Shown in pieces: positions 58,301 through 64,000 of a stretch of DNA of 64,000 bases. Numbering within the stretch: the first letter of the stretch is position 1; every line of letters starts with the position of its first letter. A model generated the notes under the pieces. That model did no database searches. It was given only the letters and a program-made list of their open reading frames with translations, and was not told the origin of the DNA. Where the stretch lies: positions 1 to 64,000 of the forward strand of contig JAFMAW010000002.1 in NCBI GenBank assembly GCA_029784795.1. The letters run 5' to 3'. Position numbers and translations under genes: made by a program. The DNA is from Nitrososphaerota archaeon (lineage in GTDB: Archaea > Thermoproteota > Nitrososphaeria > Nitrososphaerales > UBA183).

Positions 58301-59299
58301 GAACTGGTAGAGGTCGATGTGGATTCCATGCTTCAGCGACGCCGCCACCCGCTCCAGCTGGATCGGGTCCTCCTCCTCCGCTATCCCTAGCCTCTTGCCC
58401 CTGTGCTGGATGTACCGCAGATCGAAGTCGTCCCCGTTGAAGGTGACTATCACGGGGTAGTCCATCACCTTGGAGAGGACCGCCCTCAGTAGGTCTGCTT
58501 CGCTGTCGAAGAGCCGGTACTCGAAGGGCGCACCTGAGAGCCCTTCCTCGCTCCGCGCACCCTTGAGCATGTAGACAGTCTTCTCCTTCTCATTGTAGAA
58601 CGACACGGCGATGACCTCCCTGTTGGGGTCTTCGACGTCGGGGAGCCTCCCCGGCTCGTTGTCGACCTCTATGTCGAGAGCGACCCTCTTGAAGTCCACG
58701 AGGGGCTCGCCCAACAGCTCCGCCCACTCCTTCAGGAACGGGGTGAAGGACGGCGGGCTTTTCGTCATGATCTCTTCGAGGGAGCGCGCGACCCTCTCCG
58801 GGACCGCGTGCCTGACGGGGACCATCTCGCCCCCGGCGACCTTGTAGTAGGTCCCCATGCGGAGGCCGCGGTCGTAGGCATAGTTCTCGTAGTACTTGAT
58901 GTCGGCCTCCCAGGCTTTGATCTGGTCGCGGATGCTGTCGTTCCCTCCGCCGATGGCCAGCGGGTCGGTGGTGATGATCTTCCTCAGCTTGGCCCTGGAG
59001 TCGGTGAGCAGGTCGAGCTTCTCCTCCTCGACTACGTCCAGGACGTCCTTGCGCGCCCTTACCGCCTGCAGCTCGTCCATGGGGAGCCTGGTATAGCAGT
59101 AGGGCTTGTGCCCGGTGTCGTCTTCCCAGAGCCAGAACATCCCGGCCTTCTGATCGTAGAACTTCAAGACCGCCTTCTTCCTGTCACCGTCGTAGGTCGC
59201 CGAGGCAAGGAGCGACTCTCCCATCTCCTTCACCGGCCTGGTCAGCCCGGCCAGCTTCTCTGCGAGGCCGGAGGTCTGGACCGAGGACTGGGAGGCCAT
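55376..59299 (-). CDS. polB: Family B DNA polymerase containing an intein
   Basis: 1307 codons; without the intein 846 residues, normal for archaeal PolB1. The exonuclease motif ALDIEVDNEPG (Exo I), TFNGDDFDLRYIQ (Exo II) and YCLNDAQLTYEL (Exo III) precede the polymerase motifs DFASLYPSLMKVHN (A, ~490), KVYLNGAYGSFGFE (B) and VLYSDTDSLF (C, ~621). The N-extein is residues 1-690 and the C-extein 1152-1307. The spliced junction would read GLTGKK-SQTPEYLKRIF. The start ATG 59299 follows CTTATTTGC by ~35 bases. Replicative or repair polymerase. Confidence 0.95.
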   Translation of the reverse strand: MASQSSVQTSGLAEKLAGLTRPVKEMGESLLASATYDGDRKKAVLKFYDQKAGMFWLWEDDTGHKPYCYTRLPMDELQAVRARKDVLDVVEEEKLDLLTDSRAKLRKIITTDPLAIGGGNDSIRDQIKAWEADIKYYENYAYDRGLRMGTYYKVAGGEMVPVRHAVPERVARSLEEIMTKSPPSFTPFLKEWAELLGEPLVDFKRVALDIEVDNEPGRLPDVEDPNREVIAVSFYNEKEKTVYMLKGARSEEGLSGAPFEYRLFDSEADLLRAVLSKVMDYPVIVTFNGDDFDLRYIQHRGKRLGIAEEEDPIQLERVAASLKHGIHIDLYQFFRNRSIQVYAFGNKYTDHTLGGISESLIGKSKVDFEGEVGDLPLRKLGEYCLNDAQLTYELTSMNDSVVMKLLLMISRIGKMPMNDVSRLGISNWIRSMLFYEHRRMGALIPRQDELAEKGGASSKSIIKGKKYKGGLVIDPKPGVYFDVSVLDFASLYPSLMKVHNLSYETVNCPHPECRTNKIPDTDSWECTKKKGITSLVIGSLRDLRVGHYKQLAKDPTLSKQDRELYGVVSQSLKVYLNGAYGSFGFESFAFYCLPVAEATAALGRDAITRTIAKCKELGVDVLYSDTDSLFLHSPSKEQVSTISGWADSGLGVELDLDKVYRYVAFSSRKKNYFGVFPDGTVDIKGLTGKKSVHGSTPMLARYDERVRLAAVAEVYEAFKAGKDVEVVTVVDGLSTAWVHISDAMKHEVSDVFEIRTSKGRELRLSGDHSVYLMDSLGRLFHRSTKTLRPGDVVVGAQYVPPRDPSPRLPVLHYLTSPLLFRDGHAYSARAHATVSTPLPCSLPMSRELATMLGLYVSGGGASEDDRSRNNSITQSWLANPEVCAEIERCWEVLFQRPIKTLRRRGGVNTYHLPRLHAELFRALCGGSGEAKHVPGIVFDADGGFVAEFLRAVFSGGGYGDGRRVNIASRSKTLLTEVAYLLARFDIDVRIREISVKGTRYHQLSVIGAFSRERFYRYIGFMQRRFRAKAGTAPRNKELIPISTDGLLNIKSQMLGRRGLKRKRDLNLHDARYYDLSLLDRYNSVLGRLLQMANSGERKGLIRIARMLNVKDVTFDEVISVRRLRGGATMFDFSVPTFERFVAGNLPTLLHNSQTPEYLKRIFYDTLGILSSVKNPEDFERARTSTREVLTKMVSDLRGKRIPVSELAFTVMMSKPTAKYSGTTPQHVRAAKQLEEKGEEIKAGEIIAFVKTKSPPYVKPAKLARTDEVDADKYIEYAHSMFDQLLDALDFSFDEIMGATTLDLFWGG
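55847..57229 (-). other. Intein in PolB with degenerate LAGLIDADG endonuclease
   Basis: 461 codons, from a Ser (codon 57229-57227, SVHGSTPMLARYD, block A) to the Asn of TLLHN (55849-55847, block G), followed by a Ser as the +1 residue. Block B-like LSGDHSVYLMDS with the conserved His is present. Endonuclease motifs LATMLGLYVSGGG and EFLRAVFSGGGY have Gly where the catalytic acidic residue normally stands. Base composition is lower in G+C than both exteins and codons differ, a sign of separate origin. The site lies downstream of motif C in the conserved KK motif. Confidence 0.88.
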
Positions 59300-59403
59300 T
59301 GATATGTGCGGAGCGGCCCTCCTACTGCAAATAAGGCTACCTCGGCCTCGTCCCGCCGGGCGCGGCGGACGATTTATAACAAGTGCCGGGGGCGCCCCCT
59401 CAG

Positions 59404-59766
59404 ATGACTGACGTCGGAGGCTTCCTGAGGGAATACTCCCCGTACCTCTTCTGGGTCATAGCCGCGGTCTGGGCCGTCGTGGGGGTGGACGGGAGGTCGG
59501 TCCTGATGGCCTGGCCGGTGGTCGCCTGCGCCCTCTCCGGGGTGCTGCTGAAGTTCAAGCCCGGGTGGAGGGTCACCTTCTCGTGGGCGGCTTCGACAGC
59601 CGTCATGGGCCTGCTGATATGCGTCTATCAGGTGTACGCCTGGTCCCCGCTGCTGGCGGGGGACTTCTCGGCCCTGGCGGCGTCAACCCTGGGAGCGTTC
59701 GCTGTCCTCGCCGTGGTCCACGTCTTCCTGCTGTATGCGGGGACCGCGAGACCCATCCAGGCCTAG
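59404..59766 (+). CDS. Small four-helix membrane protein
   Basis: 120 residues from ATG 59404, placed 28 bases after GATTTATAAC (59371-59380); an upstream in-frame ATG at 59383 falls inside the promoter. Helices at about 15-32, 38-56, 64-84 and 92-114. No family recognised. It converges with another membrane protein gene with a four-base overlap. Confidence 0.58.
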   Translation: MTDVGGFLREYSPYLFWVIAAVWAVVGVDGRSVLMAWPVVACALSGVLLKFKPGWRVTFSWAASTAVMGLLICVYQVYAWSPLLAGDFSALAASTLGAFAVLAVVHVFLLYAGTARPIQA

Positions 59767-60296
59767 ACCGAGCCGGACTTCGAGAACTTCCGCAGGTAGT
59801 AGACCGAGTAGCCGCTTATCACGAACAAGGCGCTGAACGCCCTGGTGGCGAAGACTAGGCTCCACTGCGACGGGTATGTCGTGGCTAGGGTGTCAGGGTT
59901 GCAGTTCCCCAGGCCCACCGGCGGAGGGGTGCAGGACACCGAGAAGAGCGCCCCCCACACCATGAAGTTGTACATCACCTCATAGGCCGCGGAGAAGGCG
60001 ACCACGAAGCCGAAGAGCTGGAGGAACATGAGGAGCCAGCGGGGCCACTTCGAGACCGTGTCCTCCCAGATCCTCAGCCCGCTGTAGAAGAGGGCCACGC
60101 AGGCGACACTGAAGTAGGTGATCGGCTGGGCGAAGTAGGGCGGGAAGGGGAAGTAGACGTCCACCAGGGCCTTGCCGATGGGCTCGTTGGTGAGGGAAAG
60201 CGACCTCGCGATGCCGTACACCGCTACCACGACGATTATGACGAAGGAGACCCAGGCTACAATCTTGTACATCCGCCTGGCCCCGGCTTCGCTCAT
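59763..60296 (-). CDS. Four-helix membrane protein of unknown function
   Basis: 177 residues from ATG 60296. Helices at about 10-32, 55-75, 85-108 and 140-162, with an extracellular loop of ~35 residues containing three Cys and a Pro-rich stretch between the last two. GCTTAAAG at 60326-60333 is a likely TATA box about 34 bases upstream. No family recognised. The upstream glycosyltransferase frame runs into this gene. Confidence 0.6.
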   Translation of the reverse strand: MSEAGARRMYKIVAWVSFVIIVVVAVYGIARSLSLTNEPIGKALVDVYFPFPPYFAQPITYFSVACVALFYSGLRIWEDTVSKWPRWLLMFLQLFGFVVAFSAAYEVMYNFMVWGALFSVSCTPPPVGLGNCNPDTLATTYPSQWSLVFATRAFSALFVISGYSVYYLRKFSKSGSV

Positions 60297-61329
60297 CGGA
60301 GCGGTGCGACCACTGATTCTGCTCTTTAAGCCTTGGGAAGGCGCTTCCTCGGAGCGCGTACCAGGCGGCCAGGAGCATCAGCGGGAGCTCGAAGTAGCTC
60401 CAGAAGGCGACCCCGGGGAGCAGGAAGAGGGCCACGGCTGCGAAGCACCCGGAGCCCAGGGCCAGGGCGCCAAGGCTGCCGTCGCAGCGCCAGAGCAGGA
60501 CCGCCAGGGCAGCGAGCGCTAGCAGCACCCTCAGCGCCGTCGGGGCCGAGCCGCCGAGGCTTACGAAGATTCCTTGGAGGCTGGGGTTCAGGGTCGGCCC
60601 GAACGCGCCGGCGTAGACGAGGGGGAGCGGGGAGCGCTGGAACTGGAACAGCACCGTGTCCAGGACGAAGGCTGCCGGGTCCCAGGCCAAGAACGGGAGG
60701 GCCACCGCAGTGGCCGTCAGGACGGAGAGCAGGGGGGGAATAGTCCGCCGCCTCCGGAGGGAGAACGCCGCATAGAAGGGGAACGCGAGCCACGCCTCGA
60801 CGCTGGCCCCGAAGGCGAGCCCCCAGAAGACCGCCGATGTCTTCGGCCTCCCTTTCGCCTCTGCCAGCATCGCCACGGCCACGAATGCGATGGCAGGGAG
60901 GGAGTCGTTGATCAGGTAGGTCGAGAAGAGGACCACCGGAGGGAAGAGGAAGTACGCCATGGACGAGAGTGGCCCCCTGGGACCGAGGAGGCTGAGCGAG
61001 ACGACGGTCACCAGGTCCGTCGCCACCATCCCCAGGGTGGCGGCGCCGAGGGCCCCGGCGGGGGCGATGAAGACGAAGATCCCCGGGAGATAGGCGAAGA
61101 CCTCCGCCGCCCCCGGGGTGGCGAGACCGCTCGGGGCAGCGTAGAAGGCGCCGTAGGGGTCCACGCCGCGGAGCAGGTAGCCGACCGCCTGGGCGTTGTA
61201 GTAGGACACGTCGGTGAAGTAGTGCGAGTTCGCGACGAGCAGGGTGACCCTAGCGGCCAGGCCGATGGAGAGGGCGAGGAGGACCCAGGGGGTGAGGAGG
61301 GTCCGTCCTCGGGGGGAGCTAGCTGCCAA
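59980..61329 (-). CDS. GT-C type membrane glycosyltransferase, 3' end uncertain
   Basis: 450 codons from TTG 61329. The first ~330 residues form a polytopic protein with the GT-C pattern: HYFTDVSYYNAQAVGYLLRGVDPYGAFY (acidic residue in the first loop), about ten helices, and FQRSPLPLVYAGAFGP. After LRGSAFPRL the frame continues through the next gene for over 300 bases in an arginine/histidine-rich, non-membrane sequence. A one-base change near 60335 would end the protein at TAA 60326. The true gene probably ends there. Likely part of cell-surface glycosylation with the DegT and GT2-like genes. Confidence 0.55.
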   Translation of the reverse strand: MAASSPRGRTLLTPWVLLALSIGLAARVTLLVANSHYFTDVSYYNAQAVGYLLRGVDPYGAFYAAPSGLATPGAAEVFAYLPGIFVFIAPAGALGAATLGMVATDLVTVVSLSLLGPRGPLSSMAYFLFPPVVLFSTYLINDSLPAIAFVAVAMLAEAKGRPKTSAVFWGLAFGASVEAWLAFPFYAAFSLRRRRTIPPLLSVLTATAVALPFLAWDPAAFVLDTVLFQFQRSPLPLVYAGAFGPTLNPSLQGIFVSLGGSAPTALRVLLALAALAVLLWRCDGSLGALALGSGCFAAVALFLLPGVAFWSYFELPLMLLAAWYALRGSAFPRLKEQNQWSHRSDERSRGQADVQDCSLGLLRHNRRGSGVRHREVAFPHQRAHRQGPGGRLLPLPALLRPADHLLQCRLRGPLLQRAEDLGGHGLEVAPLAPHVPPALRLRGRLLRGL

Positions 61330-61363
61330 ACTGGGCCGAAACCTGGCCCCGCCGGGGGTGCCG

Positions 61364-61373
61364 AACTTAAAAG
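61364..61373. promoter_or_regulatory. Shared TATA element between glycosyltransferase and DegT genes
   Basis: AACTTAAAAG (minus CTTTTAAGTT), centred ~30 bases before TTG 61399 (plus) and ~40 before TTG 61329 (minus). It is the only A/T-rich site in the divergent gap. Confidence 0.55.
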
Positions 61374-61398
61374 CGAAGCCGCCCCGGGGCGGGCTGCC

Positions 61399-62511
61399 TT
61401 GGCTTTCATCCCCGTGAACAAACCGCTCATCGGGGAGGAGGAGAAGAAGGCGGTCCTCGACGTGGTGTCCTCGGGCATGTTGGTCAACGCCTCCTACGAG
61501 GGAGGCCCCTGGGTGAGGGCGTTCGAGGGGAAGGCGAAGAGCCTGCTCGGGACGCGGCACGTGGTGGCGGTGAACTCGGGGACCGCGGCCCTGCACACGG
61601 TCCTGATGGCCCTGGGGGTCAAGCCCGGGGACGAGGTGATAGTCCCGTCGTTCACCTTCCTGGCGACGGCCAACGTGGTCCTCGCCTGCGGAGCCAAGCC
61701 GGTCTTCGTCGACATAAAGGAGGACTACAACATGGACCCGGCTGCGCTGAAGAGGGCGGTGACCGGGAAGACGAAGGCGGTCATACCGGTCCACATCTAC
61801 GGCTACCCCGCTGACATGGACGAGATACGCGAGGTCGCCGCGGAGAGATCGATACGGGTGGTCGAGGACGCCGCCGAGTCTCTGGGGGCGACCTACAGGG
61901 GGACCCAGACGGGCAAGCTCTCAGACGCAGGGTGCTTCAGTCTCTACGCCACCAAGGTGGTTACCTCCGGGGAGGGGGGCGCCATCTCGACGGACGACGA
62001 CGAGCTCGCCGACAGGCTCAGGCTGGTCAGGAACCACGGCCAGGTGCATGGCTACGACTCCAGGCACCTGGGGTACAACTACCGCCTGCCGGAGATGAGC
62101 GCTGCCCTCGCGTCGGTCCAGATGGACAGGCTGGACGGGTTCCTGAAGGCGAGGGCCAGGAACGCGAAGTACCTCGGCGAGCGCCTTGCAGGGGTGCGGG
62201 GGTCGAAGTTCACCCAGGCCTCCGCCGACAGGACGCACGTCTTCTATCTCTATACGCTGCACCTCGCGAAGAACAGGGACAAGGTCCAGCAGGCACTCAA
62301 GGCGGCGGGGGTCGGATCTGCCGTTTACTGGCCGACCCCGGTGCACAGGACTCCCCTGTACAGCGAGCTCGGCTACGCTGAGAAAGAGCTGCCTGTGACC
62401 GAAGACTCCGCGGGCCACGTCCTCTCCATCCCGGTCCACCCTGGCCTGACCCAGGACGAGCTCCAGACGGTGGCCGACTCGTTCCTGGCCGCAGCGCGCG
62501 AGCACCTGTAG
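61399..62511 (+). CDS. DegT/DnrJ/EryC1 family sugar aminotransferase
   Basis: 370 residues from TTG 61399. PLP enzyme: IPVNKPLIGEEEKKAVLDVVSSG, VAVNSGTAALHTVLMALGVKPGDEVIVPSFTFLATANVV, VEDAAESLGATYRG (Asp for the pyridine N), and FSLYATKVVTSGEGGAI with Lys in the LYATK motif binding PLP. C-terminal RLPEMSAALASVQMDRLD. It aminates keto-sugars attached to nucleotides for surface glycans. It lies with glycosyltransferases on both sides. Confidence 0.9.
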   Translation: MAFIPVNKPLIGEEEKKAVLDVVSSGMLVNASYEGGPWVRAFEGKAKSLLGTRHVVAVNSGTAALHTVLMALGVKPGDEVIVPSFTFLATANVVLACGAKPVFVDIKEDYNMDPAALKRAVTGKTKAVIPVHIYGYPADMDEIREVAAERSIRVVEDAAESLGATYRGTQTGKLSDAGCFSLYATKVVTSGEGGAISTDDDELADRLRLVRNHGQVHGYDSRHLGYNYRLPEMSAALASVQMDRLDGFLKARARNAKYLGERLAGVRGSKFTQASADRTHVFYLYTLHLAKNRDKVQQALKAAGVGSAVYWPTPVHRTPLYSELGYAEKELPVTEDSAGHVLSIPVHPGLTQDELQTVADSFLAAAREHL

Positions 62512-62524
62512 AGGGAGGGCCCGC

Positions 62525-63073
62525 ATGAAGACATTCGTATCCATGATGTGCCATCCGGAGCGGGAGCCGAAGATAGACGTCCCCCAGGACGAGAGGTACG
62601 AGCTCTACGTCAACAAGACCCCGAACTACGCCGAGGCGTACAAGCAGGCGATAGGGATGGCGCTGGAGAGGGGGGCAGACCTGGTGACGGCGGACACAGA
62701 CGGCTACCACCCTGCGGCCGAAATCGCCAAGCTCGCCGCGGGGGATTTCGGGGACGGGGCGTTCCTCGTCCTCCCATACCGGGAGAACATAGGGTTCCAG
62801 TCGAAGTCGTTTTCGTACTTCTTCTCCCTGCTCGAGAGGAGGCGGGTCAGGGACTCAACCAGCGGGCTCTGCAGGCTGTCGCTGGACCTGATGAGGTCCC
62901 TCCCGCCCCTGAAGGCGACGGACATGACGGTCCACATCGAGATACTGAAGCGCGCCCTGAAGTCAGGGGCGCGGCTGGTCCAGTACGGGTACCTGTCATC
63001 GGCCAACGACGAGGCGGAGTCGAGGAGGACGAAGTACTACCAGCTGAAGCTCATCGGGGCGGCCTTCAGGTAG
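62525..63073 (+). CDS. Short GT2/dolichol-phosphate-mannose-synthase-like protein
   Basis: 182 residues from ATG 62525. From about residue 40 it aligns in character with DPM-like GT2 enzymes: NYAEAYKQAIGMALERGADLVTADTDGYHPAAEIAKLA (DxD motif and acceptor region), then RVRDSTSGLCRLSLDLMRSLPP, the D-x-TSG block. The N-terminal nucleotide-binding half with the PTYNE-type strand and DDGS motif is absent and replaced by ~40 unrelated residues. It follows the DegT gene by 13 bases. It may be a pseudo-enzyme or act with a partner supplying the missing part. Confidence 0.6.
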   Translation: MKTFVSMMCHPEREPKIDVPQDERYELYVNKTPNYAEAYKQAIGMALERGADLVTADTDGYHPAAEIAKLAAGDFGDGAFLVLPYRENIGFQSKSFSYFFSLLERRRVRDSTSGLCRLSLDLMRSLPPLKATDMTVHIEILKRALKSGARLVQYGYLSSANDEAESRRTKYYQLKLIGAAFR

Positions 63074-63187
63074 CCCCCAGACGTTGCCCCGGCGGGGATG
63101 GACATCGGCGGGCCGCGACAGAAGGCGGTCGGGTGGAACCGGCGCGTCCCAGCACTCTCCTTGACCGAGGCGGAAGGGAGCTCCCGG

Positions 63188-63439
63188 CTACCTCTCGGCG
63201 CGGCTCCCAAGCAGCACGAGCTTCGACTTCTGTCCTCGCGACCCGTCGCCTTCGGGCGATGAGCACGGGCAGTCCCGTCTGCACTCAACGGTAATCACGT
63301 GCCCGGTCGGCCAGTGGGGGACGCCCAGCAGCCTGCTGCGGGTCACGTGGTGCTTCCAGCGTCCCCCCTCGAACACCACTTCGTGGCCGCAGTTCCTGCA
63401 GCGGCCGAACTCAAGCCTGGCGAACTCAAGCCTGGCCAT
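63188..63439 (-). CDS. Small zinc-ribbon-like protein with duplicated N-terminus
   Basis: 83 residues from ATG 63439, 26 bases after a TATA element (63461-63470). It begins MARLEFARLEFG, the result of an exact 15-base tandem duplication near 63410-63440, followed by CRNCGHEVVFEGGRWKHHVTRSR and later CRRDCPC, which may bind zinc. The basic C-terminal tail is not homologous to anything I recognise. Confidence 0.55.
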   Translation of the reverse strand: MARLEFARLEFGRCRNCGHEVVFEGGRWKHHVTRSRLLGVPHWPTGHVITVECRRDCPCSSPEGDGSRGQKSKLVLLGSRAER

Positions 63440-63460
63440 CCCCTCTGAGGGATGCTTGCG

Positions 63461-63470
63461 GCTTATTAGG
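63461..63470. promoter_or_regulatory. Shared TATA element, symmetric between divergent starts
   Basis: GCTTATTAGG centred at 63465.5, 26-27 bases from ATG 63439 (minus) and 27-28 from ATG 63493 (plus). Only A/T-rich site in the divergent gap. Confidence 0.55.
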
Positions 63471-63492
63471 CGATAGGCGCGGGATGCGGGTA

Positions 63493-63564
63493 ATGGTGCG
63501 GCGGGTCAGCTCTGCGGAGGTCGGCCCTTGCAAGGTCAGGGAAGCAGTCGGGCGGCTGGGATAA
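63493..63564 (+). CDS. Possible 23-residue leader peptide or small protein
   Basis: ATG 63493 to TAA 63562-63564: MVRRVSSAEVGPCKVREAVG then RLG. The start has the standard TATA spacing, and the next gene begins two bases after its stop (TAAG-ATG), suggesting coupling. In-frame ATG 63484 is also open. Short, with one Cys and several Arg; no homology can be judged. Confidence 0.35.
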   Translation: MVRRVSSAEVGPCKVREAVGRLG

Positions 63565-63565
63565 G

Positions 63566-63874
63566 ATGGAGCATGCGCGCCGGGGGGTTGGGTCCCTGGG
63601 ACGGTCGAAGTTGGTGCGGACGGTGGTCTGTCTTCTGGCAGCCGCGGGGTGCTTCGCGGTCGCGCTGAGCCAGTATGAAGTCTACGCGCAGCCTTCCACT
63701 CGGTACTGCACCAGCCCGGTTCTCAGCGCGCCGTTTCCCTGCGACATCGGGGCGGTCGGCGTGGCGTTCATCTTCGCGCTGGCTGCCCTGGCGCTCCTGG
63801 CGATGGGCGTCCGGGGGGCGCTGAGGAACATGAGGGGGTCGGGCCGGGTCCGCAGCGGGGGCGACTGGGCATGA
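63566..63874 (+). CDS. Small membrane protein with two helices
   Basis: 102 residues from ATG 63566. Basic N-terminus, helix ~18-38, an extracytoplasmic loop of ~28 residues with two Cys (RYCTSPV and PFPCD), helix ~65-85, basic C-terminal tail. No family recognised. It follows a 23-codon frame closely and shares its promoter. Confidence 0.55.
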   Translation: MEHARRGVGSLGRSKLVRTVVCLLAAAGCFAVALSQYEVYAQPSTRYCTSPVLSAPFPCDIGAVGVAFIFALAALALLAMGVRGALRNMRGSGRVRSGGDWA

Positions 63875-63970
63875 CCGCCAGCCGAGCCTTCGCTCCGAGG
63901 GCTGATGAGCCGTTCGACCCGGTCGCTAGCATAAGATAGAAATACGAGGGGAGGCGGGCGAATCAACGAA

Positions 63971-64000
63971 TTGAGCGAAGCTACCCCCGCGCCAGCCCCG
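63971..64000 (+). CDS. Start of a gene cut by the window end
   Basis: TTG 63971 opens a frame reading MSEATPAPAP to the last base. A TATA-like AGAAATACG is centred about 29 bases upstream, as for other leaderless genes here. Nothing can be said about the product. Confidence 0.4.
   Translation, partial: MSEATPAPAP

Noticed and set aside
57404..58390. 328-codon plus-strand frame opposite polB
   Set aside because: Shadow frame rich in Glu/Val/Leu/Arg arising from codon bias of the polymerase gene.
1..64000. CRISPR arrays, rRNA operons, tRNA genes, prophage
   Set aside because: No spaced direct repeats, no rRNA-like conserved stretches, no T-loop/anticodon pattern and no phage structural genes were noticed by eye; a covariance-model scan could still find a tRNA.

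Overview
The window is archaeal and clearly G+C-rich. It is most likely from the TACK superphylum, near the Thaumarchaeota/Nitrososphaeria. The evidence is family content: ribosomal proteins S25e and S26e, an Alba chromatin protein, RNA polymerase subunit K (Rpb6-like), HerA/NurA, an archaeal ThrRS with its own editing domain, a tRNA-splicing endonuclease, an ATP-dependent DNA ligase, an intein-bearing family-B DNA polymerase, ApgM and coenzyme F420 genes. Placement below that level is inference. No rRNA, tRNA or CRISPR array was recognised. Many genes start with GTG or TTG, and a T/A-rich TATA-like box often lies about 25-30 bases upstream of the start codon itself, which points to leaderless transcripts. 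I used this spacing to choose many starts.

Layout. 1-1.8 kb: end of nurA, then herA (DNA-end resection). 1.8-8.1 kb, minus strand: a surface-filament island with a secretion ATPase, a TadC/FlaJ-like membrane platform and four pilin-like proteins, one carrying a very long glycine-rich domain. 8.2-11.1 kb: small metabolic genes, RidA, and an Mrp-type Fe-S carrier ATPase with a tiny basic protein overlapping its stop. 11.2-15 kb: cofE-cofD-cofC plus an amidohydrolase. 15-17.9 kb: an ABC importer of the nitrate/taurine type, whose usual C-terminal regulatory domain is a separate gene. 18-20 kb: a membrane protein, a Ser/Thr-rich surface protein and a metzincin-like protein. 20-22 kb: a small heat-shock operon under a palindromic operator, an AbrB protein, an atypical unknown gene and a RelE-type toxin-antitoxin pair. 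22-32 kb: heme O synthase, sugar-nucleotide enzymes, PGI/PMI, GalT-like, ApgM, uridine phosphorylase, thymidine kinase, LysA.

32-43 kb: GIY-YIG protein, Alba, a 2-hydroxyacid dehydrogenase, RpoK, a cyclophilin-like protein, S25e, a decayed TnpB with an end hairpin, DNA ligase, two small unknown genes, Upp, an NfeD/stomatin pair, a PhoU-like protein, EndA and an MBL-fold hydrolase. 43-55 kb: TrmI, a GDT1-like transporter, ProRS, a PfkB kinase, an MFS transporter, S26e, a membrane cyclophilin, a CDP-alcohol phosphatidyltransferase, ThrRS and a polyamine pair (agmatine deiminase and N-carbamoylputrescine amidase). 55-64 kb: PolB with a 461-residue intein, small membrane proteins, a GT-C glycosyltransferase, a DegT aminotransferase, a short GT2-like protein and small genes at the window edge.

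The strongest leads are the phage-tail-adhesin-like glycine-rich domain on a pilin, the PolB intein with degenerate endonuclease motifs, the near-perfect 28-bp palindrome at the heat-shock promoter, single TATA boxes placed symmetrically between divergent leaderless genes, and several genes with no canonical start codon where homology says they begin.
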